NCBI GenBank assembly: GCA_023055505.1
Contig: JALIRH010000036.1
Coordinates: forward strand, 1,736,001-1,800,000
Reading direction: 5' to 3'
Length of the DNA stretch: 64,000 nt
From: Callipepla californica brunnescens
Taxonomy: Eukaryota > Chordata > Aves > Galliformes > Odontophoridae
In this document: piece by piece, positions 1 to 52,804 of the stretch
Layout: each line of letters starts with the position of its first letter
How positions within the stretch are numbered: the first letter of the stretch is position 1
Made by a program: the position numbers and the translations under genes
Notes under the pieces: model-generated
Told to the model about the DNA's origin: nothing
What the model saw: only the letters and a program-made list of their open reading frames with translations
Databases searched by the model: none

Positions 1-32774
<32,774 letters not shown>

Positions 32775-32921
32775 AGTACTCTTCATGCTAACAAGACATG
32801 CCATGCACTCGTTTAGATTCCTTTCTTAGAAAACTCATCCTCCCCCCTCCCGACCTTTTCTGTTACGTCACGTCACGATTTGCATCCAGTACTATCCATG
32901 CAACGCCATCTTCTCCCCATG

Positions 32922-32927
32922 AATAAA
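32922..32927 (+). terminator. CAPZB: CAPZB proximal poly(A) signal AATAAA
   Basis: AATAAA lies 148 nt after the beta-2 stop, followed by a T-rich stretch. It is the likely main cleavage signal, near 32945. Confidence 0.75.
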
Positions 32928-33558
32928 GCTGTACAAACTTTTTCAGTCTCTGAGGCCTACTTTGCACCACAGTTTTACTATTGAGCCCTTAGGCTAACGT
33001 CTCTGTAGAAGTCCATGTGTTTTCTTTTTTTTTCCCCCTCCTCTTCCACCCTCCCCCATTTATACGCATACCCACGGATCACTGTCTGTCTTCCCCCCCC
33101 TCCCACCTTTTGTTACATCGGTGTAAAAAATGTAAAACAAAACAAAAAAAAAAACAAATTTATTAAATGCTGTGTGGTGTGTGTGAAAGAGGAAGAACTG
33201 GAAAAAAAAAAAAAAAAGCCTAAAAAGAGAAAAAAAAAAACCCTCTATCCCACGTATGTTTGTTGGGGGCTGGGCACGGGGACGGCTGCTGGGAGGGGGG
33301 GGAGAGAGGGTGCTCCTCGGTGTTGTACTGTGCTGACTAAAGCAGATTTGCTAGGAGACCTGCTGGAAGCTCTGCTCTTCTAGAGCCTGGTTCCTGAATC
33401 TAGGGCGCTTTTCTGTCAATTTTTATGGAATGCAAAAGGGTTTTTTTTTTGTTTGTTTGGTTTCGTTCTTTTTTTTTTTTTTTTTGTAAAGCTTAAATTG
33501 AATCTACATCTGATACTTGAGCCTCCATACTTAAAATAATTAAAAAAATAATAATAAT

Positions 33559-33577
33559 AATAAAAAAAGAAAATAAA
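33559..33577 (+). terminator. CAPZB: Possible distal CAPZB poly(A) signals
   Basis: Two AATAAA hexamers (33559-33564 and 33572-33577) are followed from about 33596 by a GT-rich stretch, the usual downstream element. The A-rich context makes chance hexamers possible. Confidence 0.45.
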
Positions 33578-33599
33578 AAGAAATCCCAGGAAGCAGTGT

Positions 33600-35480
33600 G
33601 TGCGCTTGGTGTCGTCCTTGTTTCCTCCCTGCTGCGTTGCTTTGGGGTTCAGTGCTCCTGGATGCCATCGCCGCATTGCTGTGTGTGTGCTGGGGAGATG
33701 CAGGCAGCCCTGCAGAGCTGAGCTATGCTTGTTCTGAGCAGGATCAGCTGTCTTGCTGAGCACTGAATGCTCGTCCCCCTGCCACGGTGTTGGATGGAGC
33801 AGGATGAGGCCGCGCTGCTGGGGGATGGGGGTGTTACAGAGCAGGAATGTGGGGGGGTTTGGGGTCACGAGTGGGGTGGTCCTTTCTGACCGTGCTCCTA
33901 AAGGCGGCTCCTGGGCTGTGTGTGGTTTGTGAGCTTCGTTGGCTGCTTTGTGAAGTCGGAGATAAGCTCGTGGGAAGTCCTGAAGCTTTAAGGCAGCGTG
34001 CTGGCCGGGTGGGGGAGAGGCATTCCACTGTGCCTGCTCGTTTTCCTCCTCCAAAGCCATCTGTCCGTGCTCAAGCCAGAAATGAAACAGCATCTGAGCC
34101 CCCGCGGGCTCAGTGCACAGCTCGTGGCATCCAGGCTCCCCGCAGCCCTTTCCCTGTGCGGTTTGAGGGCTGAGATGTGGCCACAGCGGTTCATTCCTCT
34201 CTGGGCTCAGCAGCATCCCAGAACAGCATGGGTACCTCCAGCTTCTGCAGTCCTGAGCCTGCCACCACACTGTTTGGGTCTCAGGACTGTGCCCTGGATG
34301 CCTGCGCCCTTCCCATTTAAACCTGCTTTGGTTACACCGTGTGAATAACTCCTTTTTTTAATCTCCTTAGGTAGAGGTTGTTCTTCGGGCTTTAAGAAAA
34401 CCTCTGCTAAGCCGTGCTCGTTACCCAACCAGGAGAACAGCAGAGCCCTTTCCCTTGGAATGCCTGGAGAAAGGAGCAGAGGAAATCCTGCAGCAAGAGG
34501 CAAGCAAACCCTGAAACTGCTGAGGAGCAGAGGAGAAAAACTCATCCACTCCCATTCAGGAAGGTCGAGGAGTCCGGAAACAAAGGGGTAAGCTGCAGTC
34601 GTGGGCTGCTTTGGTTTTAATTAACCACTGTTGCAGTTGGAGACGTGTCGAGCAGCTCTTGAGGCCCATCCTGTCCCACGGAGCACCCAGGCAGGGCAGG
34701 GTGAGCGGTGCGGTGGTAGGAATGCTGGGGAGCAAAAAAAGAAAAGGGGAAGAAAAAGACAAGCTAATGGAAAGTGTAAGAGAGGGAAAGTTCCCGTTTT
34801 TGGGACAAGCTGTGCTTGGTTCCCTTTCAGCCCTGCTGTAACACCGTGTTGGTGGGCTGCGTTCAGTGCCCGTGGGGTCCCAGCACTGACCTCTGGAGCC
34901 AGGGAGTGCTGCACCTCCTCCCTGCCCGCTCCCACCTCGCATCCGGACAACACACCAAATCCCATGTGAAGAAAACATGGGTGAGACGAGATGGAGAGCC
35001 CGAGAATTTCACAGAAATGAGGACTAATGAGAACAATGAAGAGGCAGGAGCGGATAACATGAACCAACAGAACACAAAGGCGTGTGGGGCAATGCTTTAT
35101 GGAAGTCTGAGCCATACTAACAACGTGAAACACTTCGGCTGCCCTGCACCTTCCCTTCCTTGTTCCGAGGGGCTCCAGTCACTGTCCTGACTTCCAGAAG
35201 TCCAGAGGCAGCAACACAAGAACCAAGCAGCGCCGGTGCTCGTGCTGGGTCGGCCACCCCAACCCTCTGCAGGGCTCAGGGCAGGGAAAGGCGACCTCTT
35301 GAGGTATGCGATGCTTTCTCATTGATCCACCACCGGTACCAGAGGGTCTCACAGCAGCAGCGCGTGCCACCAGGCCAGGCAGAACGTCTCAGCAGCATCA
35401 ATCCATCGCTGGCCTGCATCCTCCTCTCCCCAGCGCCACTCAGAGAAGAGGGCAGGACCAAGAGCGCTGCGGTCACTCCG
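33600..35480. other. Intergenic region between CAPZB and SLC66A1 3' ends
   Basis: The two genes converge here. Several overlapping open frames up to 284 aa on both strands are GC-rich, lack any domain and run through A/T tracts, so none is called. The SLC66A1 3' UTR must start at 35480 and run leftward. The only candidate poly(A) signal I see for it is an ATTAAA on the minus strand at 34616-34621. Confidence 0.6.
34616..34621 (-). terminator. Candidate SLC66A1 poly(A) signal (ATTAAA, minus strand)
   Basis: TTTAAT on the plus strand reads ATTAAA on the minus strand, about 860 nt past the SLC66A1 stop. No AATAAA was found closer on that strand. This is tentative. Confidence 0.3.
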
Positions 35481-37812
35481 TCAGCTGTCACCTTGCTCAG
35501 CAAGCAGTGCCTCCCGCTCCTCGCCAGCAGCAGACTGCCCTGTGCGATAGGCCAGGAACTGGAAGGAGATCTGAGGAGGTGTTAAGGATCCCTGCGAGGC
35601 GAGGATCAGCGTGACAGAGGCCATCTGCACCATGGGAACAGCGCAGCTCAGCAAAGCATTCAGCTCTTGCAACACTACATTAGTCACGAGCATGGGATGG
35701 AGGAAGTCACAGCCCCCAAAACCATCACTTGTGTCACAACCCCAGAGGAAAAAACATGGAAGGGGAAAGGATACGATGATATCCAGGGAGAGGACACCCA
35801 GGCTGCCGATGAGCCAGGGCAGGTGGTGCAGGACGTAGTCGCCTTCGCTCTGCCCTGGCTCTGGGTTCTTCAGCAGCACACTGGTGCCATACAGCAAGTT
35901 CCCCAGCATCACCAGGGCAAAGAGCAGGAAGGAGACGCCGGCCGTGGATTTCCTCCGGTACTGGAAGGAGAGGCTGAGTTACGCGGAAAGAAGCTCTGAA
36001 ATCCACCTGTCCACGTGGTGTTAGTCACCCTCCCGTGGAAGCAGAGAAAGTAGAAGCTGATGAGGTGCTTGCTGAGTGCTTTTTGGTTCCCTTTTTGCTT
36101 GCAAATGTGGAAAAAAAAAAAAAAAGAAAGCTCTGTGCTGTCAATATTAGTAAGCTGGAGAGGGAGGAAAATGAGTCCGGCTTTAGAGCATGCTGTGACA
36201 TGGAAAGAAGGAAGCTGCACCCTCCAAGCAGAGAGCAAGGAAGAAACCCACTGCCCCACTCAGACCAAGACTTTGCATGCCCTCTGCCCTCGCTCACGTT
36301 GGTGTAGATCTGGGGGAGCCGGGAGCAGAGGTACAGCACGGAAGAGATGGAACCGATGGTGAAGCCAATGATCTCACTCTTGCTGATGGGCTGCGGACAA
36401 GGCGAGCTCTGAGCAAGGCCTCGTGGCCACACTGGGACAACCCCAGCCACCCCCGTGTCCCACCTCAGGGCCAGGCCCCTCCAGGCCCAAGGAGAGCAGA
36501 GATCTCCCTCTGAAGGCCGCAGGGTCAGGGACTGGGGCTCTGTCGTGGCCCAGCACCGTGAGAGTCGTGGCTGTTCCCAGCAGGCAGAAGAAGCAGGCAG
36601 CATTGATGGAGGCCGTGGCTGTGGGGAGACAAGAAGGGGATGTTTGAAGTGGGCTGCTCCTCCTGCAGGGTTGGCTGTGTGTGGTGCTCGCAGCAAGTCC
36701 GAGCCCTCTTATCTCTCTCTGTGGCGCTGGGATCCGGTAGTGGGGCATGTGGGGTTTTTATCTCACAGTGATAAGGGTCATTTGTTACTTAGCGGGGAGG
36801 AAACCACTCCTATCTCAGCAGTTTCTATGGTTTAGGGTTAAAAATCGCTCCAAGTTTTTCACTGCCCGTTTGCTGCCCCAACCCTACAGCCCACACAGCT
36901 AAGGGACGGGGCTAAGAGCTCTGTCTGCATCACAGATTGGCTCAGTGTGGAGGGGACCTCAAAGATCACCCAGTTCCAACCCCCACCATTCAACCTCACC
37001 TTGAACACTACTAGGGATGGGGTGTCCCCAAGGTCCCCCTGCCCCACTTACGTCCCTACAGATGGGCATCAGCTCACCTCCTGCTCCCCGGTTCTTGGCT
37101 TTGTAGTAGCCATACAGGGAAAGCATCACCAGGTCCGCCAGCACGTAGTACACAGCGGTGTACACCTGCAGGACAAGGATGGGAGCTCCGAGCTCACCCA
37201 GATCCCAGGGACAGGGGAGCCATGCTGGGCAGGGCTGAGGGTACCTGCAGGGGCAGCTGCTTCGCCAGGAAGGAGCCGATGAGGTTCAGGAGGTCTCCAC
37301 CGAGCCAGCCCAGCAAGAAGTACACGGAGAGCGCCCGGTCCATGATGCCCGTCTTGCAGGCTTGGTAAAACTGCCTGAGGAAAGGACAGAAAGCACCAGC
37401 TCCAACCTGCTGCGTGAGCCCTGGGGACACGCTGACCGAGAGCGGGGGCAGAAAGCCGACTGAAACGGTGACCCTAAAACACACGGGCTCGGGAAGGGTC
37501 CTCAGAGATCCCAGGACGGGATAGAGAGGGGGCCCGCGTTTCCTCTGCGCTGAGGGCACCCAGACCACCACAACCCCGTCCCGCACCCCCCCACCCCCAC
37601 CCCTACCCCTCACGTCCCGTCCCCTCCCCCCCCATGGGCGCTCACGGCAGCGCGGCGGCGGCGAAGCACCCGATGGAGAGCAGTCCCAGCAGCGCACTGC
37701 CCACATCGCGCCCGTCCCGGGCGCACTCCCCCAGCAGCCGCAGCACCCAGCGGGCACCGCCGGGACACTCGGAGCCGTTCCGGACCGCGGGCAGCGCCCA
37801 CAGCTCCGCCAT
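35481..37812 (-). CDS. SLC66A1: SLC66A1 (PQLC2), lysosomal cationic amino-acid transporter
   Basis: PQ-loop transporter that exports arginine, lysine and cystine-cysteamine mixed disulfide from lysosomes; it also recruits the C9orf72 complex in mammals (family knowledge). Seven coding exons, read on the minus strand: 37812-37646, 37374-37245, 37165-37078, 36618-36464, 36390-36298, 35960-35775, 35570-35481, giving 302 aa (human about 291). Both PQ motifs are visible: ALPQFYQACKTG (Pro56-Gln57) and SRLPQIYTN (Pro206-Gln207). Several hydrophobic segments fit seven helices, for example FLLGWLGGDLLNLIGSFL and VIGFxIGSISSVLYL-type sequence in exon 5. An NGS glycosylation site lies near residue 12. 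The tail has EREALL, an acidic dileucine lysosome-sorting signal. Exons 6 and 7 are separated by a U12-type intron. It shares its promoter with AKR7A. A reverse CR1 fragment lies in intron 3. Confidence 0.95.
35571..35774 (-). other. SLC66A1: U12-type (minor spliceosome) intron of SLC66A1
   Basis: The 204-bp intron after the codon for Ile in LDII begins GTATCCTTTC on the minus strand (35774-35765), matching the U12 donor /RTATCCTTT. Near its 3' end it has TCCTTAAC (35588-35581), the U12 branch-site consensus, with the branch A about 11 nt from the AG at 35572-35571. It lacks the long pyrimidine tract of ordinary introns. No other intron checked in this window has such a donor. Confidence 0.85.
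36925..37035 (-). repeat. CR1 LINE fragment in SLC66A1 intron 3
   Basis: The plus strand reads as reverse CR1 3' UTR: GGGACCTCAAAGATCACCCA, then CAGTTCCAACCCCC, then CTTGAACACTACTAGGGATG. It is a 5'-truncated, diverged copy in the same orientation as SLC66A1. Confidence 0.8.
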
Positions 37813-41192
<3,380 letters not shown>

Positions 41193-41443
41193 AGACCGCG
41201 GGATGCTGGCCGCCGTGAGGCGCTCACACACCGCCCTGGGGCTGCGATTGTCCCCGGTAATGAAGCTTTGTAGGGCGGGCCGTTCCCGTGCCCGCCAGCA
41301 CTACGCTGTGGGGCCGCGCCTTGTGCTTTGTCCCCTCACGCTGTTGATTTAAAATTGCACTAAACAGAGGGAAGCAGAGCACGCAACCGGTGAAGGTTTT
41401 CGTTCTGCTTTCAGTGAATTAACGGATCTCAAATGTGGATAAG

Positions 41444-41449
41444 AATAAA
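41444..41449 (+). terminator. AKR7A2: AKR7A poly(A) signal AATAAA
   Basis: AATAAA occurs 252 nt after the stop codon, followed by a T-rich stretch. A second AATAAA at 41509-41514 could serve as an alternative. Confidence 0.7.
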
Positions 41450-41508
41450 CCTTTTCTAACGCAGATGCTGTCTCCTAGTAGCAGAGCTTTAAGGTGCTTT
41501 CCATCAGA

Positions 41509-41514
41509 AATAAA
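41509..41514 (+). terminator. AKR7A2: Second AKR7A poly(A) signal candidate
   Basis: AATAAA 65 nt past the first signal; use cannot be told from sequence. The opposite gene MRTO4 ends only about 290 bp further on. Confidence 0.4.
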
Positions 41515-41805
41515 GCTGAGCCAAGCTGCCTGCAGGTCCCTGTGAAGGAGAGCTGGGCAGGGCAGCGCTGCCTCCCCGGGTGTGAAACCACCTCCCATTC
41601 CTCACAGCCCAGAGGGGCTCCAACAATAACAGCAGCACTGACACTATCTGAGGGTTTTATAGATATATTTATATAAAAAAAAATGGAGTTAAGATCATCT
41701 GTTAAGGACAACACCGAGTTAATCCCAGTCCTGCTGCAGTCAGGGAAGGAAAACATCTTTCAGCACCAAAACAGAGCTGTCCGTAGTGTCCAAGCACAAG
41801 GACTG

Positions 41806-43315
41806 CTACTGGTTCTCACTGATGTCAGCATTCTCCTCTTCCTCCTCCTCCTCCTCCTCCTCCTCTCCCTCCTCCTCATCTCCTGTGAGCTTCTGGAACT
41901 CTCCCGTCTCAGAATTCCACAGAAATTTGATGGTCACTTTGAACTCCGCCATCTCGTAGCCGAAGAGTTTCTAGGAAGGGACACGGACTCACCATCCTGC
42001 CTCGTTACCCCACAGCCGGGCTAACGGTGCTGCTGCTGAGGGGCAGCAGCTGGCACTGGGGCTGTTACGCTGCTCACCAGGACGCGTGCTTGCTCGGGGG
42101 TCAGAATGTCCCCTTCTTTGCAGACTTCATAATCTGAAAGCAGCGTCACCACTCCTGCAGGAACAAGAGCTCTTGAAACGGGCTGAGAAAACCCTGCACG
42201 TGTTTCTCAGCAGAACGCCAGCGTGCTGGCTGAGCCACAAAGGGGAGCACGAGGCACGGGTGGGGAGAGAAAGATGGCTCTGAGCACCGGCTTTTCTCCA
42301 AAACTCAGTCCCAACCGACAGCGCAGCGTTCTCCCCGAGAGTCTGCACAGCCTTTGCACGAGGGAAGGGAGGCAGCTCCTCACGTACCCTTCTTCAGAGC
42401 CGTCGGCAGTCCCAGCTGCCGCAGCTGAGGCTCCATGGAGTGGGGGAAGTGCTCCAAGGGCCCCATGTCCAGGCTGACGGTGTACGTGGCTTTGTTCCCC
42501 GCTCGTGCATAGTCCACCTCCTTGAAGCTGGAGAACCACCTGAGGCAGAGGGGGCAGCGAGAGCTGCAGGAACAGCAGCCCTGGGGTAGATCGCTCCAGG
42601 TTTGGGGTGGTTTCGGACAGAGGGCGGAACGAGGAAAAGGCCACAACGGGGTCGCACACATACTTACTCATCCACCTCCTCCTTGGTGCGATCGGTGAAG
42701 AGCAGTCCAACCTCACCCCTCAGGTGCTCGCTGACCTGCGGGAAACGGGCACGGGGGCAGCAATGAGCAAAGACCCCAACCCCGAACAAAACACCAGCCC
42801 TGCTGTGCCCCCCAACCTTGTGCAGGTTCTCCCTGTACTCGCTGCTCGGCTCCCGTCCCAGTGCCACCATCATCACTTTGTTCTTCCCGAAGAAGATCCT
42901 AGGTGAGGATGACGAAGGTCAGCAAGCCCCCCCCCGTTGCCCCCCCATCAGCGCCCGCCGTCCCCCCCGACCGACCCGGGCGCTCACCGGCTGTGCTTCC
43001 ACGCGTTCCTCACGTCCTTCAGCTTGTTGTTCCGCATGTTGAGCACGGAGAAGATGAAGATGCGTTTGTACGTGTCCACGCATCGCCGCAGCTGCGAGAA
43101 AGCGTTTAGAGGGGACTTTGAAAGGGGGGGGGGGGGGGGGGGGGCAGACTCACCTCAGCGATCAGCGCCTGCTTGGCCTCCAAACCCTTCCTGGGGGTCC
43201 GCGTCAGGGACACTGTGGGGGGATGCGGTCAGAGGGGGGAGGGGAAGGGGGGGGGAGGGGAAAGGGGGGGGAGCAGAGCGCGCCCACCTTTACGGTCCCG
43301 CTTGGACTTCGGCAT
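41806..43315 (-). CDS. MRTO4: MRTO4, mRNA turnover protein 4 homolog (60S ribosome assembly factor)
   Basis: Nucleolar paralogue of ribosomal stalk protein P0 that holds the P0 site on pre-60S particles. Eight exons on the minus strand: 43315-43288, 43212-43154, 43091-42988, 42898-42817, 42735-42668, 42539-42388, 42154-42078, 41970-41806, giving 244 aa (human 239). It starts [20 protein letters not shown]. Conserved blocks include [80 protein letters not shown] and [18 protein letters not shown]. The C-terminal tail (residues 222-236) is almost all Glu, typical of nucleolar factors; it is encoded by a GAG run. Introns are very short, 62 to 233 bp. It is divergent from EMC1 and convergent with AKR7A. 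No clear AATAAA was found for its 3' end; a minus-strand TATAAA-like stretch near 41650-41670 is the best candidate. Confidence 0.96.
43124..43144. repeat. 21-bp G homopolymer in a 62-bp MRTO4 intron
   Basis: An uninterrupted run of 21 G on the plus strand lies in the intron 43092-43153. On the transcribed sense strand it is a C21 tract directly after the donor GTGAGTCTG. Its exact length is likely to vary between individuals and assemblies. Confidence 0.85.
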
Positions 43316-43336
43316 GGCGCTTCGAGGACCCCAAGG

Positions 43337-43455
43337 GCGCCGCGGGGGCCGCGGGGGGGGGAGCGGGGCTGTCCGCCGCGCCGCCTGAGCGCGCTGCAGC
43401 GCGCTCAGGCGGCGCGGCGGACAGCCCCGCTCCCCCCCCGCGGCCCTCGCGGCGC
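43337..43455. repeat. 119-bp near-perfect palindrome (inverted repeat without spacer)
   Basis: The arms meet between 43396 and 43397 in CTGCAG. Bases 43354-43439 pair without a mismatch. One extra G at 43353 and one G/T mismatch (43345/43447) are the only defects out to the ends. Each arm contains a run of 8-9 G or C and a CGCC/GGCG-rich half. Confidence 0.92.
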
Positions 43456-43456
43456 T

Positions 43457-43506
43457 GTGAGGGGAAGGGCGGGAACGCAGCGCCGTGAGGGGAAGGGCGG
43501 GAACGC
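43457..43506 (+). repeat. Tandem 28-bp-period repeat with two E2F-like GGCGGGAA sites
   Basis: GTGAGGGGAAGGGCGGGAAC occurs from 43457 and again from 43485 (22 bases identical including the following GC). Each copy has GGCGGGAA (43468-43475 and 43496-43503), the E2F-type core, overlapping an Sp1-like GGGCGG. It lies just before the EMC1 start codon. Confidence 0.8.
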
Positions 43507-43512
43507 GCCGCC

Positions 43513-51925
<8,413 letters not shown>

Positions 51926-52383
51926 AGCTGCGTCGGCAGAACGGCGGGGCTGGGGACGGCACCCGAGGACCGTTCTGGCTGAGGATCTGCGACCCAGCGT
52001 GGGGTTCTGTCAGGAATTCCAGCCAGAGTGCCCGTGATGGCTGCAAACACCTTTTACTTTTTGCTGGAAGATACTTGAAGAGAGATCTGCTCGTGCTGCC
52101 TGTAAAGAAATGGGAGAGAGATGGTCAAGAGACGCTGTCACCTAATGACTTCACGATCTCCCTGCAGTCTCGGTTAAAGCCCTAAACTCTGCAACCCTCC
52201 TCTTTTCCTGATTTTAATGGAAGCAATGCCAAGAGCGTGTCCTTGGGTGCTCCCTGCTGCCTCAGTGCCGCCTGGGTGACGGGATGTGCCCTGGAAACCG
52301 CCTCCAATCGCCATTTCATTACGTTGCTGGGGCTGCGAGAGCACTCGGAATGTCCAATCTCTCCGCGTCCTTTATTTATTGCG

Positions 52384-52389
52384 ATTAAA
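52384..52389 (+). terminator. EMC1: EMC1 poly(A) signal candidate ATTAAA
   Basis: ATTAAA, the commonest variant signal, lies 459 nt after the stop and is followed by a T-rich stretch (52396-52420). I found no AATAAA between the stop and the CpG island. Confidence 0.55.
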
Positions 52390-52429
52390 ACACTACTTTC
52401 TTCCCGTTTAACGTTTCCTTGGCGGAGCT

Positions 52430-52804
52430 GCGCGCTCAGGGGGGGGTCCTGCTAACACCACATCGAGCATCACCAAGGACCCAGGGCCGCTCACCCCGTG
52501 TCTGTGAGGCGCTGAGGGCGCTGAGGGCTCCGCCTCCTTCGCGCCTTCAGTTGCGCGCATGCGCGCCAGCCGCGCGGCGCCTGATGCTGCTGACTCACGT
52601 ACTGCACAGGCGCGCGCGCGGCCTCCGCCCCTCCCTCAATCAGCGCGCCGGGCGCGCGCACGCGCTGTGCCCGCTTCCTATCACGCGGCGCGCAGCGTGG
52701 GGGGGGCACTTCCTGCCCGTTCCTTCCCTCAGCCCATCCCCCCCGCCGCCGCCGCCCCCCCCCTCCCCTCCCCCCCCCCCCTCCCGGCGCAGCACAGCGG
52801 CAAG
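52430..52804 (+). promoter_or_regulatory. UBR4: UBR4 CpG-island promoter
   Basis: The segment is very GC-rich with many CpG and GCGC runs (52545-52700) and C-rich tracts just before the start codon. There is no TATA box. A GCGCATGCGC site lies at 52555-52564. Only about 40 bp separate the EMC1 poly(A) signal from the start of the island. Confidence 0.7.
52555..52564. promoter_or_regulatory. NRF1-type site GCGCATGCGC
   Basis: A 10-bp perfect palindrome matching the NRF1 core, 240 bp before the UBR4 start codon. Binding is inferred from sequence only. Confidence 0.6.

Larger units (their letters stand above)
32775..33590 (+). other. CAPZB: CAPZB 3' UTR (proximal and probable distal form)
   Basis: Following the beta-2 stop there is about 150 nt to a canonical poly(A) signal. 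Beyond it lies a low-complexity stretch of C, T and A runs (33030-33245, 33430-33580) ending in a second cluster of AATAAA signals. The long form is inferred and would need transcript data. Confidence 0.6.
43316..43512. promoter_or_regulatory. Bidirectional promoter of MRTO4 (-) and EMC1 (+)
   Basis: Only 197 bp separate the start codons. The segment is CpG-rich, TATA-less, and made largely of a 119-bp palindrome followed by two 28-bp-spaced copies of a GGGCGGGAA-containing element. The transcription starts of both genes must lie in or beside the palindrome. Confidence 0.8.
51926..52804 (+). other. EMC1 3' UTR and UBR4 5' flank
   Basis: The EMC1 3' UTR runs to a poly(A) signal near 52384. 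From about 52430 the sequence becomes a CpG island leading into UBR4. The GC-rich open frames here are not called as genes. Confidence 0.7.

Noticed and set aside
33416..34270. 284-aa open frame on the minus strand downstream of CAPZB
   Set aside because: It ends in Phe/Tyr and Lys runs translated from A/T homopolymers, has no domain or splice context, and overlaps other open frames on both strands.
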